Shown here: positions 44,471 to 54,044 of the stretch, in pieces | Numbering within the stretch: position 1 is the stretch's first letter | Layout of the letters: every line of letters starts with the position of its first letter | Position numbers and translations under genes: made by a program | NCBI RefSeq assembly: GCF_023229105.1 | Contig: NZ_JALNZY010000001.1 | Location: 15,669-79,668, forward strand | Direction of reading: 5' to 3' | Length of the DNA: 64,000 nt | Origin: Sulfurimonas sp. | GTDB lineage: Bacteria; Campylobacterota; Campylobacteria; Campylobacterales; Sulfurimonadaceae | The notes under the pieces: model-generated | Databases searched by the model: none | The model's input: the letters and a program-made list of their open reading frames with translations, nothing else | What the model was told of the DNA's origin: nothing

Positions 44471-45199
44471 ATGAGCAAAATTATTTTAATAGCTTTTGTC
44501 TTGATACTAAATCTAAGGGCAGATGAGGCTCATGAGATTATCAAAAAACTTGATGAAAACTTCAGAGGTAAAAATATCTATATGAAGTTAGAGATGAAGA
44601 TACTCTTTATGGGGCATGAGAGAAGCATGAAGATGCAGAGCTATTCTCAGGGAACCAAAAAGAGCTTTGTAAAAATTATCTATCCGCCAAAAGATGACGG
44701 CATTACCTTCTTAAGCCTTGATGGGGAGATGTGGCAGTATGTGCCCAAGATAGAGAGGATTATAAAGATACCTCCCTCTATGATGCTTCAAAAATGGATG
44801 GGAAGCGACATAACAAACGATGATATGGTAAAACAGAGTTCAATAGTAGAGGATTATGAGCCAAAAATCATAAAAAAAGAGGGAAGCCTCGTAATAATTG
44901 AGCTTTTACCAAAAGAGAACGCTCCTGTTGTTTGGGGGAAGATAGTGCTAAATATAGACACTAAGACCTATACCTCCTCTAAAGATATATTTTATGATGA
45001 AGAGGGCAAAGAGGTAAGGTATTTTATATACGAAAATGTAAAAAAAGTAGGCAACTACTATATCCCGACATATTGGAGAGTCCAATCAAGTGATGTTGAG
45101 GGTAGATATACGGAGATATTTTTAGAAGAGGTTGAGTATGATAGGGAAATCTCAGAGGAGTATTTTCAGAAAAGTGCTTTAAAGAGATTTTCAAAGTAA
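44471..45199 (+). CDS. LolA-like outer-membrane lipoprotein-sorting protein
   Basis: 242 residues from ATG 44471, chosen over a TTG six bases earlier because it follows AAAGG at a good distance. Signal peptide ('ILIAFVLILNLRAD'). 'YSQGTKKSFVKIIYPPKDDGITFLSL' like strands, 'MWQYVPKIERIIKIPPSMML' and 'GSDITNDDMVKQSS' are landmarks of the LolA-like family found next to ABC exporters. It probably carries a lipid or lipoprotein across the periplasm. It is first in a five-gene operon. Confidence 0.8.
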   Translation: MSKIILIAFVLILNLRADEAHEIIKKLDENFRGKNIYMKLEMKILFMGHERSMKMQSYSQGTKKSFVKIIYPPKDDGITFLSLDGEMWQYVPKIERIIKIPPSMMLQKWMGSDITNDDMVKQSSIVEDYEPKIIKKEGSLVIIELLPKENAPVVWGKIVLNIDTKTYTSSKDIFYDEEGKEVRYFIYENVKKVGNYYIPTYWRVQSSDVEGRYTEIFLEEVEYDREISEEYFQKSALKRFSK

Positions 45200-45211
45200 G
45201 GAGGAGCCGAG

Positions 45212-46432
45212 ATGTTTAAACTGGCACTTAAAAATACTCTTTTTTACAAGGGACGCTCTACTGCAACGGCTGTTTTGACCTTTGCATCGACGATACTTTT
45301 TATACTATATATATCTCTAACAAACGGCTCTCATAACGCCATACTTGAAAATTCTCTAAAAATTTATACGGGTGCTATAGAGATTTACCATAAAGATTAT
45401 CGCGATATCGGCGGCAACGAATATCTTATACAAAATGTTAAGGCAATTACTGACAAACTAGCTAAAATAGAAGCTATTGAAGCGTACAGCACAAGATATG
45501 AGACATACGGGCTGCTCTCAAACAAAGAGCACTCTGCCGCATCCATGGTTGCAGGGATAGAGCCAGAGAAAGAGAAGATTTTAAGCTCTCTTGAGTCAGC
45601 TCTTACAGAGGGTGCTTTTTTAGATAAAAACTCCGCAAACTGTGTCTATATGGGCATTGAGCTGGCAAAAAAATTAAAGCTTGGCATCGGCGATGAGGTT
45701 GCTTTTATCGGGAGTGCGAGTGATGGCTCTTTTGCGGCTGATATTTTTAGGGTTTGTGCAACATTTAAAACAGGCTCGTTTGAGTTTGATTCAAGTAGCT
45801 CCTTTATCGCAAGAAGCTATTTTGATGAGCTGATGTATGCAAAAAACAGAGCCTCCTATATAACTATAAAGCTCAAAAATATAGATGATGCAGAGAAGGT
45901 AAATAGTCAAATCATTACAATTATTGATGATGAAAATTTAGAGTCTCTTACATGGAAAACCCTTATGAGAAATATGGTTGAGAGTATGGAGGTTGATGCT
46001 GTTTTTGGGTATATTTCCCTCTCTTTATTTATGGTTGTAATCTTTTTTGTGATTATGATTTACGGTTTTATAAATGTCAGCTCTCGGATAAAAGGGTTTG
46101 GTGTTTTGCGTTGCATTGGACTCTCAAAGAGAAATATTTTCTCAATTCTTTTTTATGAAATCTTGATTCTCTCTATCTTAGCGACTGTTCTAGCCACGCC
46201 GATAGCCGCTTATATCTGTTACTATTACAGTATAAATCCCATCGTGATAGAGGGGATTGCCGACATATACAAGGATTACGGAATCGTCTTAAATGAGATA
46301 CCTTTTGATTTTAATCTATTTACAATTGGCTGGAATCTAGGAGTTATCTATCTGCTAAACTTTTTGAGCATTTTATACCCCTATATGTATATAAACTCAT
46401 TTGGACCTTTTGAGGCGACAAGACATGTATAA
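45212..46432 (+). CDS. FtsX/LolC-like ABC permease (1)
   Basis: 406 residues. One N-terminal membrane helix (~20-38), a large periplasmic MacB-type domain (~45-265; 'GIELAKKLKLGIGDEVAFIG') and three C-terminal helices, the FtsX fold of lipoprotein extractors and mechanotransmission exporters. 'GFGVLRCIGLSKRNIFSILFYE' is the coupling-helix region facing the ATPase. Its last codons overlap the start of the second permease, so they likely form a heterodimer. Confidence 0.85.
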   Translation: MFKLALKNTLFYKGRSTATAVLTFASTILFILYISLTNGSHNAILENSLKIYTGAIEIYHKDYRDIGGNEYLIQNVKAITDKLAKIEAIEAYSTRYETYGLLSNKEHSAASMVAGIEPEKEKILSSLESALTEGAFLDKNSANCVYMGIELAKKLKLGIGDEVAFIGSASDGSFAADIFRVCATFKTGSFEFDSSSSFIARSYFDELMYAKNRASYITIKLKNIDDAEKVNSQIITIIDDENLESLTWKTLMRNMVESMEVDAVFGYISLSLFMVVIFFVIMIYGFINVSSRIKGFGVLRCIGLSKRNIFSILFYEILILSILATVLATPIAAYICYYYSINPIVIEGIADIYKDYGIVLNEIPFDFNLFTIGWNLGVIYLLNFLSILYPYMYINSFGPFEATRHV

Positions 46433-47636
46433 GCTCATACTAAAATTAGCATGGAAAAACTCATTTTTAAGGCGTGCAAGAGTGCTCCTTGTTATCATTA
46501 TGATTGCGGTGAGTATGAGCATGATGCTTGTGCTTGAAGGTGTTTATGACGGCTTGGTTAAAAATATGGTAGATAAAAACAAAAGAAGCGAGAGTGGAGA
46601 TATTAGCATTTTTGCAAAAGAGTATAGGGTAAACAGAGATTTAACATACAGGATAAAAAACGCAGATGAGATAAAAGCCCAACTACAGAGCATGAAAGGC
46701 GTAGAAGCGGTTGTTTTAAGAGTAAAAGCAGACGGTCTCCTCTCTACTGCAAGAAAATCATCGTTTGCATCTCTCATCGGCATAGATTTAAAAGAGGAGG
46801 AGCATTTTGGAAAGTTTAGCGAGTTTTTAAAAGAGGGTGTTATTGATTTGCAAAAGCAGGGTGCTATCGTAGGAATAGAGCTTGCAAAAACACTAAAGCT
46901 TCGCATAGGCTCTAAAGTCGTCTTTTCCACTCAGGACACAAAGGGCGAGATAAACTCTATAGCACTTCATGTTAGAGCAATTGTTCAGACTACAAATATC
47001 GGACTTGATAACAGCGCTATTTTTATAGATATTAATCAGTCGCACAAATTTCTAGGAACTACCTCACAAGATGCTATGCAGATTGCTATTAGAGGCGAAG
47101 AGAGAGAGCTTTATGAAAAACTAAAGAGGGCATTTCCAAATTTAGATGTTAAAGAGTTTTTAGAACTTCAGCCCATGATGAAGATGATGCAGGATGTGAT
47201 GATTATATTTAACTCCGTCACATTTTTAATAGTTATGGGCGTTGTTTTTATAGGGATTTTCGGTGTCATGTATGTCTCTATATTGGAGAGAGTCCGTGAA
47301 TTTGGCATCATGATAAGCTTAGGGATGCCCTACAGATATATAAGAGCGCAGATATTTTTAGAGTCTATAGTTGTCGGGCTTCTTGGATATCTCGGTGGAG
47401 CGGTTTTAGGAGCTGTTTTGCTTATCTATCTTGAGCGTTATGGAATAGATTTGAGTGCATTTTCAGATGCTTTGGAGATGTGGGGCTATGAAGCGGTAAT
47501 ATATGCCACCATAAAAGTCTCTTACTTTACTACTACGTTTGGAGCGATTATAACCGCGTCACTACTTAGTGTAATTATTCCGCTGGCAAAGATAAAAAAA
47601 CTCAACCCCATAGAAGTGATAAAGGCTGACAAATGA
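46425..47636 (+). CDS. FtsX/LolC-like ABC permease (2)
   Basis: 403 residues from ATG 46425, chosen because this start gives the normal 'MYKLILKLAWKNSFLRRAR' N-terminus; an ATG 24 bases upstream is in frame but lies deep in the previous gene. Same FtsX topology as its partner: helix ~18-38, periplasmic domain with 'GIELAKTLKLRIGSKVVF', three C-terminal helices and coupling region 'REFGIMISLGMPYRYIRAQ'. Overlaps the ATPase gene by 4 bases. Confidence 0.85.
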   Translation: MYKLILKLAWKNSFLRRARVLLVIIMIAVSMSMMLVLEGVYDGLVKNMVDKNKRSESGDISIFAKEYRVNRDLTYRIKNADEIKAQLQSMKGVEAVVLRVKADGLLSTARKSSFASLIGIDLKEEEHFGKFSEFLKEGVIDLQKQGAIVGIELAKTLKLRIGSKVVFSTQDTKGEINSIALHVRAIVQTTNIGLDNSAIFIDINQSHKFLGTTSQDAMQIAIRGEERELYEKLKRAFPNLDVKEFLELQPMMKMMQDVMIIFNSVTFLIVMGVVFIGIFGVMYVSILERVREFGIMISLGMPYRYIRAQIFLESIVVGLLGYLGGAVLGAVLLIYLERYGIDLSAFSDALEMWGYEAVIYATIKVSYFTTTFGAIITASLLSVIIPLAKIKKLNPIEVIKADK

Positions 47637-48313
47637 TAAAATTACAAAATGTAAATAAGTATTTCTACAGAGGTGAGCCAAGAGAGGTTCATGCACTTCG
47701 TGATATAAACTTAATCATAGAAGCCGGAGAGTTTACTCTTTTTCGCGGACCTTCGGGATGCGGAAAGACTACACTTCTAAATGTCATAGGAGCACTTGAT
47801 AGCTGTGATAGCGGCGAGATTTTTCTTCAAGAAAGAGAGATAACGGCTTTGAGTGAAGGCGAGCGGACAAATTTAAGACTCCATGAGATGGGTTTTGTGT
47901 TTCAAGCCTATAATCTTATTCCTGTTTTAAATGTTGAAGAGAACATTGGCTTTGTTATGAGACTTCGTGGTTTTAGCGATAGCGATATAAAAAAAAGAGT
48001 TCTGGAGGTTGCAACGCTTTTGGAGATTGACAATAAGCTAAAATCACTTCCAAATGCTCTAAGCGGTGGACAGCAGCAACGCGTGGCAGTCGCACGCGCA
48101 GTAGCCGCGAAACCAAAGATCATACTAGCAGACGAGCCTACCGCAAATCTTGACTCTAAGAACTCTGAGATACTTATTGGGATGATGAGAGAGTTAAATG
48201 AGAGAGAGGAGATTAGCATCCTGTTTGCTTCACATGATGAGCTTATTATGAGAAGTGTAACGAGGATTGTTACGTTAATAGATGGCGCAGTCGCAGATGA
48301 TTATAAACAATAA
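47633..48313 (+). CDS. LolD/MacB-type ABC ATPase
   Basis: 226 residues. Walker A 'GPSGCGKTT' (~38), Q-loop 'FVFQAYNLIPVLNVEENI' (~88), signature 'LSGGQQQRV' (~141), Walker B 'IILADEPTANLD' (~161). The 'FQAYNLIP' and 'DEPTANLDSKN' forms are those of LolD/MacB/FtsE ATPases. It powers the two FtsX-type permeases upstream. The end of its frame overlaps the outer-membrane protein gene. Confidence 0.9.
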   Translation: MIKLQNVNKYFYRGEPREVHALRDINLIIEAGEFTLFRGPSGCGKTTLLNVIGALDSCDSGEIFLQEREITALSEGERTNLRLHEMGFVFQAYNLIPVLNVEENIGFVMRLRGFSDSDIKKRVLEVATLLEIDNKLKSLPNALSGGQQQRVAVARAVAAKPKIILADEPTANLDSKNSEILIGMMRELNEREEISILFASHDELIMRSVTRIVTLIDGAVADDYKQ

Positions 48314-49457
48314 AAAATTACTCTTTTTTCTACCTTTTGTTGCCATAACACTCTTTGGAGATATGAGTTATAAAGTAGAAAATACCAATATTACACTCTC
48401 GCAAGGCTCAAGCGCTGTAGAATATAAAAGGCATATTTACAATTACAATAGAGTTAGAGTTTATGCCAACTACACAAATGAGGGCTATTTCGCAAGCGTA
48501 ATTGGTGACGCGGTAAATTATTTAGGAGATAGCTATACAAGCTCAAATGGTTTTGAGTACCTAAAAAACTCCCGTGCCAACACCCCTTTTGAGTCGCAGA
48601 CAAATTTCAAAGATTATGGTGATGGTTCAGTTTATGTAAAACTCTATAGAGCCTACGTGGGGTATGAGGATTCAAAAAACAGAGTAGTAGCAGGTTTACA
48701 AAATATATCTATGGGAGTAGGGCGTATATGGACACCGACAAATATCTTTAACCCAAAAAATAGCTATGCGATAGAGCCGGATGAGATATACGGAGTAAGT
48801 GCCGCCTCTTATGTCAGACACTTGAGTGATACCTCACATGTCACTTTTGTAGCGAGCCAAAATGCAGAAAAAAAGTTTAAGTATGCAGGAGGATACAAAG
48901 GGTATCTTGGCTTTGTGGATATTGGAGTCAATGTTGTACACTCTGAAAAAACCAAGATGCTAGGGTATGAGATAGAGGGTAATCTAGCAGATACGGGAAT
49001 AGAGTTAAGAAGTGAAGCCGGTTATATAAAAAGCACCCTTTTTGATGCCCTAAACCAAGAGTATGAGGTGGAGTTTTTTCAGGGAATTTTAGGAGCGGAG
49101 TATGGCTTTAGAAATGGTGTGAGCGTGGTGTTTGAGACGTTGTACAGTTCAAAAGAGTTTACAAATGAAGAGAGACTTTTAAATATAAATTCGGATATTT
49201 TATCAAATCTCCTCAATGCTAATTTTTATGGCGGAGTTACACTATCTTATAGTTTCAATCTTTTTTTAGATGCTTCTTTGCTTTATATAGAGAGCTTTGG
49301 TAACAAAAATTCACGTTTTATATCGCCTAGCCTAAACTATACGCTAAACGATTACAATAGTTTTACGATAGGTGCACAGATACTAAATGGCAAAGAAGAG
49401 AGTGAGTTTGGAGCTTATGAAAACAGTTACTTTTTTAAATGGAGATTATCTTTTTAA
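48297..49457 (+). CDS. Outer-membrane beta-barrel of the LolA/ABC operon
   Basis: 386 residues from ATG 48297; an ATG 15 bases earlier is possible. Signal peptide ('LLFFLPFVAITLFGD'). The chain shows barrel-type alternating strands, rich in Tyr and Asn, and ends in Phe ('FFKWRLSF'). 'GLQNISMGVGRIWTPTNIFNP' resembles DUF1302/porin-like barrels that go with LolA-like sorting proteins. It overlaps the ATPase gene by 17 bases, so the operon spans all three envelope layers. Substrate unknown. Confidence 0.75.
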   Translation: MIINNKKLLFFLPFVAITLFGDMSYKVENTNITLSQGSSAVEYKRHIYNYNRVRVYANYTNEGYFASVIGDAVNYLGDSYTSSNGFEYLKNSRANTPFESQTNFKDYGDGSVYVKLYRAYVGYEDSKNRVVAGLQNISMGVGRIWTPTNIFNPKNSYAIEPDEIYGVSAASYVRHLSDTSHVTFVASQNAEKKFKYAGGYKGYLGFVDIGVNVVHSEKTKMLGYEIEGNLADTGIELRSEAGYIKSTLFDALNQEYEVEFFQGILGAEYGFRNGVSVVFETLYSSKEFTNEERLLNINSDILSNLLNANFYGGVTLSYSFNLFLDASLLYIESFGNKNSRFISPSLNYTLNDYNSFTIGAQILNGKEESEFGAYENSYFFKWRLSF

Positions 49458-49521
49458 GAGCCAAAGAGAGTTGCCCTCTTTTGCGGAGAAATTTTTCTGC
49501 CTTGTATGAGGCAAGCTTCTA

Positions 49522-49538
49522 TAAAGAAACTTCATTTT
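49522..49538 (+). repeat. Short dispersed repeat, copy 1
   Basis: TAAAGAAACTTCATTTT; the reverse complement at 60904-60920 differs at one base. Both copies lie in hairpin-rich intergenic DNA. The gap 49458-49627 also has a TGACGC/GCGTCA hairpin at 49553-49569. Confidence 0.4.
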
Positions 49539-49596
49539 ATAGCCATAACTTCTGACGCTTTATGCGTCAAGCGTCAGTGCCACAGCGGCTAGCGTA

Positions 49597-49620
49597 GTCA
49601 AAGGAATTACTTCCTTTGAC
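49597..49620. terminator. Hairpin between convergent genes (leuA end)
   Basis: GTCAAAGGAA and TTCCTTTGAC, a perfect 10-base stem with a TTAC loop, 7 bases beyond the leuA stop. No T run on either strand, so termination strength is uncertain. Confidence 0.5.
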
Positions 49621-49627
49621 GTTTATA

Positions 49628-51286
49628 TTAATGAAACGCTCTATTTAGTGCGCAAAAGAGTGCTTTTACAGATGCTGTAGCTATATCGTTGTCTGAGCCT
49701 ACTCCAAAGCATGAGAGCGTCTCTTTAGTCTCTATCTCTATATATGCGATAGCTTTTGCAGAGCTTTTGTTTCCAAAGGAGTGTTCAAAGTATGAGTTGA
49801 TAGAAAACTCATTTTCGTAGTTTTTCATTAAGGCATCTTTACATGCATCAACAGGACCGTTTCCTTCTCCCTGGGCTACAATCTCTTTGCCCTCATGAGA
49901 GTAGGTCAAAGTACATTTTGAGATACCTTTTACACTAGAGACGGTAAAGTCAACTAAGGAGATATGCTCTTTTATAGCAAAATAGTTCTCGTTAAAAATT
50001 TCAAATATCTCTTCAGAGCTAAGTTCTTGTCCTTTTTTGTCACTTACTTCTTGAACTAGTTTACCGACTTCAGGGTGCATCGCTTTTGGAAGTTGATAAC
50101 CAAAGTTTTTCTCTAAAATAAATGCAACCCCGCCTTTTCCAGACTGAGAATTTATGCGGATAATACTCTCATAGCTTCTTCCTACATCTTCAGGGTCTAT
50201 CGGAAGATACGGAACTTCCCAGAAAATCTCATTTTTTGATTTTCTGTAAGCTAGGCCTTTATTTATAGCATCTTGGTGTGAGCCTGAAAAAGCGGTATAG
50301 ACAAGCTCACCAACATAAGGATGGCGTACATGAGTCTCTATTTCGGTACATCTCTCAACTATGTCTAAAACTTTGTTGACATCGCTAAAGTCAAGATTAG
50401 ACTCTACGCCTTGTGTCGTCATATTTAGAGCAAGAGTAATAATGTCAACATTTCCCGTTCTCTCACCGTTACATAAAAGTGTTCCTTCTACTCTGTCGGC
50501 TCCTGCTAAAAGTGCTAGCTCCGTTGCTGCTACGCTTGTTCCTCTGTCGTTGTGAGTGTGAGTTGAGATGATTACGTTCTCTCTGTTGTCTAAATGTTCG
50601 CTCATCCACTCAATTTGGTCTGCATAGATATTTGGCGTTGCCATCTCAACGGTTGCAGGCAAGTTTATAATCACTTTTCTGTTTTCCTTAATTCCCCATC
50701 TTGCAGTCACAGCATTGGAAATCTGGGCTGCAAACGCCAGTTCTGTTCCTGTAAAACTCTCAGGTGAATACTCTAAAAATATCTCCCCGTCATGTTTTTC
50801 TTCATACGCTTTAACCAAATCAACACCCTCTAACGCAAGAGCGATAATCTCCTCTTTGGATTTTTGAAAAACTATCTTGCGCTGCGCAGAAGAAGTTGAG
50901 TTATAAAGATGAACAGTCGCTTTTTTTACGCCCTTAAGAGCTTCAAATGTTTTTGCAATAAGATGCTCTCTTGCTTGGACTAAGACTTGTATAGTTACGT
51001 CATCAGGGATAAGAGACTCATCAACAAGGCGGCGCAGGAAATCAAATTCTACTTTTGATGCTGATGGAAAACCAACCTCTATCTCTTTAAATCCGATTTT
51101 GAGTAAGAGTGCAAAAAGTTCAAGTTTTTTGTTCATGTCCATTGGGTTTATAAGTGCTTGATTACCATCGCGTAAATCAACACTGCACCACTTTGGAGCT
51201 TTTGTTATGCTGTTATTGGGCCATTTTCTATTTGGCAAATCAATCTTTGGATAAGGGCGATATTTTCCCTCTGGAATATTTTTCAT
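49628..51286 (-). CDS. leuA: 2-isopropylmalate synthase
   Basis: 552 residues, the longer LeuA type. Opens 'RPYPKIDLPNRKWPNNSI', with catalytic 'SVDLRDGNQALINPM' (~36), metal-binding 'STHTHNDRGTSVAATELALLAGADRVEGT' region split as 'THTHNDRGT' and 'LLAGADRVEGTLLCNGERTG' (~245-270), and a C-terminal leucine-feedback domain (~430-552). It joins acetyl-CoA to 2-oxoisovalerate in leucine synthesis. Single gene on the minus strand; ilvE lies 9 kb away. Confidence 0.95.
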   Translation of the reverse strand: MKNIPEGKYRPYPKIDLPNRKWPNNSITKAPKWCSVDLRDGNQALINPMDMNKKLELFALLLKIGFKEIEVGFPSASKVEFDFLRRLVDESLIPDDVTIQVLVQAREHLIAKTFEALKGVKKATVHLYNSTSSAQRKIVFQKSKEEIIALALEGVDLVKAYEEKHDGEIFLEYSPESFTGTELAFAAQISNAVTARWGIKENRKVIINLPATVEMATPNIYADQIEWMSEHLDNRENVIISTHTHNDRGTSVAATELALLAGADRVEGTLLCNGERTGNVDIITLALNMTTQGVESNLDFSDVNKVLDIVERCTEIETHVRHPYVGELVYTAFSGSHQDAINKGLAYRKSKNEIFWEVPYLPIDPEDVGRSYESIIRINSQSGKGGVAFILEKNFGYQLPKAMHPEVGKLVQEVSDKKGQELSSEEIFEIFNENYFAIKEHISLVDFTVSSVKGISKCTLTYSHEGKEIVAQGEGNGPVDACKDALMKNYENEFSINSYFEHSFGNKSSAKAIAYIEIETKETLSCFGVGSDNDIATASVKALFCALNRAFH

Positions 51287-51388
51287 AATATACCTTTAAA
51301 CTTGAATTTAATAACGCACTCTTACACGCTGTTATTATTTTGAAATTATAGCGAATTTACGATTAGTCGAATGTTTGAAAAGGGGAGT

Positions 51389-51410
51389 AATCCCGCAAAA
51401 AAGCGGGATT
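51389..51410 (-). terminator. glnA terminator hairpin
   Basis: AATCCCGC and GCGGGATT, a perfect 8-base GC-rich stem with a 6-base loop, 7 bases after the glnA stop. On the minus strand only a weak T stretch follows. Confidence 0.65.
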
Positions 51411-51417
51411 TAAAGTT

Positions 51418-52848
51418 TTAGCACTGGTATGTAGTTTTAAACTCATAAGCAGTAGGGCGACCCTCATCCGGCCATACGTCACGCTTAAATCTGTAGTCTT
51501 TATAAGCAGTGACAAACTCTTGCGTAAATACAGGTTTTAAGAAGTCGTTGTCGCGGATAAGCGACTCTAGTGAACCGCGAAGAGTGTGTGGCATTTGAGG
51601 AATGCCTTTTTCACGAATTTCATCTAAAGATAGTTCAAATAAATCCTCATCCATCGGACCAATTGGAATATCTCTGTTTTTTATACCGTCAAGTCCAGCC
51701 ATCATCATAGCAGAGAATGCTAAGTATGGACATGCAGTCGAGTCTGGAAATCTCATCTCAACACGTGTTGATTTCTCGCCTGAACCATAAGGGATACGGC
51801 AAGATGCAGAACGGTTTTGCATAGAGTAAGTCAAGATGCTAGGAGCTTCAAATCCTGGGATAAGTCTCTTGTAAGAGTTTGTCGAAGGGTTTGTAAATGC
51901 TGCTAGGGAGCGAGCATGTTTAAAGATACCGCCGATGTAGTGAAGTGCCATCTCGCTTATGTTAGCGTAGTTGCCTTTTTCATAGAAAAGGTTTTTGCCC
52001 TCTTTCCAGAGTGATTGATGAACATGCATTCCGTTACCGTTGTCGCCAAATATTGGTTTTGGCATAAACGTAGCAGTTTTACCGTTTAGATGCGCAACCA
52101 TTTTTATAACATATTTTAGCTTTTGAACATTGTCAGCAGCTGTAACCATATCTGAAAAAACGATACCGATTTCACCTTGCCCTTGAGCAACTTCATGATG
52201 TCCGAGAATGACCTCTAAACCTACTTGTTCTAAAACCAACATCATCTCAGCTCTAAGATCAACCATGCTATCAGTAGGAGCTACAGGAAAGTAACCACCC
52301 TTGTTTCCGGGTCTGTGACCTGAGTTGTACATATCTGCATAGTGAGTGTTTGAGTTCCATTCGCCCTCTTCGGTATCAATTTTATATCCCGCTTCATTTG
52401 GGTTGTCAATAAATTGGATATTATCAAAAACAAAGAACTCATTTTCAGGTCCAAAGTATGCAGCATCAGAAATTCCTAAAGAGTCCGCATGTGCCAATGT
52501 AGCTTTTGCGATTGAACGAGGACATCTTTCATACATACGATTTTTATATATGTCATAAACGTCACAAAAAATAATTATGGTAGGGTCTGCGGTAAAAGGG
52601 TCCAAAAATGCTGTAGGAACATCAGCTTTTAAAATCATGTCAGATCTGTTAATAGGCTGCCAAGCATCAATAGATGATCCGTCAAACGGGAAACCGTTCT
52701 CTAGTATTTCTCTATTTATCGCACTCATACGGTAGCTAACGTGATGCCAAGTGCCTTTAATGTCCGTAAATCTCAAATCTACGAACTGAACATCATTTTC
52801 TTCGCAAAAAGTAAAAAACTCTTCTATGCTGTTAACAAATTTTCCCAT
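51418..52848 (-). CDS. glnA: Glutamine synthetase type I
   Basis: 476 residues. Shows '[10 protein letters not shown]' (~54), metal/ATP sites '[15 protein letters not shown]' (~270), '[17 protein letters not shown]' (~325) and '[19 protein letters not shown]' (~345). It forms glutamine from glutamate, ammonia and ATP. Where enteric enzymes have the adenylylated Tyr (NLYDLP), this one has 'DEDLFELS' with Phe404, so adenylylation is not possible; control must be at transcription or by feedback. A remnant of a second glnA copy lies at 53944. Confidence 0.97.
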   Translation of the reverse strand: MGKFVNSIEEFFTFCEENDVQFVDLRFTDIKGTWHHVSYRMSAINREILENGFPFDGSSIDAWQPINRSDMILKADVPTAFLDPFTADPTIIIFCDVYDIYKNRMYERCPRSIAKATLAHADSLGISDAAYFGPENEFFVFDNIQFIDNPNEAGYKIDTEEGEWNSNTHYADMYNSGHRPGNKGGYFPVAPTDSMVDLRAEMMLVLEQVGLEVILGHHEVAQGQGEIGIVFSDMVTAADNVQKLKYVIKMVAHLNGKTATFMPKPIFGDNGNGMHVHQSLWKEGKNLFYEKGNYANISEMALHYIGGIFKHARSLAAFTNPSTNSYKRLIPGFEAPSILTYSMQNRSASCRIPYGSGEKSTRVEMRFPDSTACPYLAFSAMMMAGLDGIKNRDIPIGPMDEDLFELSLDEIREKGIPQMPHTLRGSLESLIRDNDFLKPVFTQEFVTAYKDYRFKRDVWPDEGRPTAYEFKTTYQC

Positions 52849-52960
52849 TGCTTCTATCTCCTAGATTTTATAAATAATATAAGTAACAGTATATCTAATT
52901 TATTTTTTTAAAAAAAAGATTGATTGCTTAAAATTTAATCAGTGTTGCAATTTTTTCTAA

Positions 52961-52984
52961 AATTAGTTAAAAAGTTTAATCTCT
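52961..52984 (+). repeat. 24-base copy of the phoU 3' end upstream of glnA
   Basis: Identical over 24 bases to 54043-54066, which encodes the last codons and stop of phoU. It lies 113 bases upstream of glnA. With the glnA remnant at 53944 it shows that DNA of a glnA-phoU junction is present on both sides of ppk2. The rest of 52849-53074 is AT-rich promoter DNA. Confidence 0.75.
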
Positions 52985-53047
52985 TAATTAAATATTAAAA
53001 TCGATGTAGGAAAATTTTTATTTTTTATTTTTTATAAGTTCTAAGTT

Positions 53048-53058
53048 TATAATATAAT
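53048..53058 (+). promoter_or_regulatory. -10 region of ppk2
   Basis: Two overlapping TATAAT boxes (53048-53053 and 53053-53058) 17-27 bases before the ATG, with AAAGGA as ribosome site. Confidence 0.5.
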
Positions 53059-53074
53059 AATGTAAAGGATTTTT

Positions 53075-53926
53075 ATGAATGAAAAAAAATTAAAAAAAGA
53101 GCAAAAAGAAGCTGATAAAGAGGGGAGGGTTCGTATATGGGTAAAAAAGGAGACGCTGCTTTATGAAAAGGAGTTGAAAAAATTACAAATCGAACTCTTA
53201 AAATTTCAAAACCATGTAAAAGAGCAAGGGCTCAAAGTTATTATGATTTTTGAGGGGCGTGATGCGGCAGGCAAGGGCGGAACTATTAAGAGAATCATAG
53301 AGCATCTAAACCCAAGGGGTGCGAGAGTTGTAGCGTTAGGCAAGCCAAGTGACCAAGAGAAGACCCAGTGGTATTTTCAAAGATATGTTGCTCATCTGCC
53401 AAGTGCAGGCGAGATAGTTCTTTTTGATAGAAGCTGGTATAACAGAGCTATGGTTGAGCCGGTCATGGGCTTTTGCAGCGAGAGAGAGCATCATAGGTTT
53501 TTAAAAGATGTGCCGCAGTTTGAAAAAATGATAGCAGAAGAGGATATAAAAATTTTCAAGTTTTATTTCTCTGTAACAAAAGAGGAGCAGGCGAAAAGAT
53601 TTGCCAAAAGAGAGCAGGACCCTTTAAAACAGTATAAATTTTCCGAGGTTGATGCAAAAGCTCAAGATTTGTGGGATGAGTATGCTCTTGCAAAGTATAT
53701 GATGTTAAGTGCAACACATACAAAAATTGCACCATGGACCGTGGTAAAGAGCGACAATAAGAAAAAAGCAAGAATAAATACAATAAAGCACATTCTAAAT
53801 TTTGTTGATTATCCGCACAAGATAGACGGGAGTGAGATTGTGGTTGACAAAGAGGTAATAGTATTTGGAAGAGATGAGACAATTGACATGGAGAGCCGGT
53901 TTAAATTTTCACACAAACAGAAGTAG
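53075..53926 (+). CDS. ppk2: Polyphosphate kinase 2
   Basis: 283 residues, one PPK2 domain. Walker A 'GRDAAGKGG' with Lys67, 'GKPSDQEKTQWYFQRYVAHLP' region (~88, 'lid' start) and Walker B 'VLFDRSWYNRAMVEPVMGFC' split as 'FDRSWYNR' (~119). It moves phosphate between polyphosphate and nucleotides (GDP/ADP to GTP/ATP). It stands alone on the plus strand between two minus-strand genes and next to the Pst genes, which fits phosphate storage. Both flanks carry pieces of a glnA-phoU junction, so it was probably inserted here. Confidence 0.93.
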   Translation: MNEKKLKKEQKEADKEGRVRIWVKKETLLYEKELKKLQIELLKFQNHVKEQGLKVIMIFEGRDAAGKGGTIKRIIEHLNPRGARVVALGKPSDQEKTQWYFQRYVAHLPSAGEIVLFDRSWYNRAMVEPVMGFCSEREHHRFLKDVPQFEKMIAEEDIKIFKFYFSVTKEEQAKRFAKREQDPLKQYKFSEVDAKAQDLWDEYALAKYMMLSATHTKIAPWTVVKSDNKKKARINTIKHILNFVDYPHKIDGSEIVVDKEVIVFGRDETIDMESRFKFSHKQK

Positions 53927-53943
53927 ATTTTTGCATTTAAAGT

Positions 53944-54042
53944 GTCTGCGGTAAAAGAGTCCAAAAATGCCGTTGGAGCATCAGCTTTTAAAATCATGGC
54001 AGCCTATTGACAAGTCTGCCATGCATCAAGAGAAGAGCCGTC
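53944..54042 (-). pseudogene. glnA gene remnant (33 codons)
   Basis: On the minus strand the remnant reads 'DGSSLDAWQ', a stop codon, then 'MILKADAPTAFLDSFTAD', matching glnA codons for 'DGSSIDAWQ...[18 protein letters not shown]' (52588-52686) with no length change. About one base in five differs, so the copy is old. Both ends of the gene are missing. It abuts the phoU stop, where the intact copy instead has ~270 bases more. Confidence 0.85.
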
Positions 54043-54044
54043 AA

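Noticed and set aside
53809..53997. Short minus-strand frame starting like glutamine synthetase.
   Set aside because: Only the part from 53944 on is homologous to glnA; the rest is antisense to ppk2. Recorded as a pseudogene fragment, not a gene.
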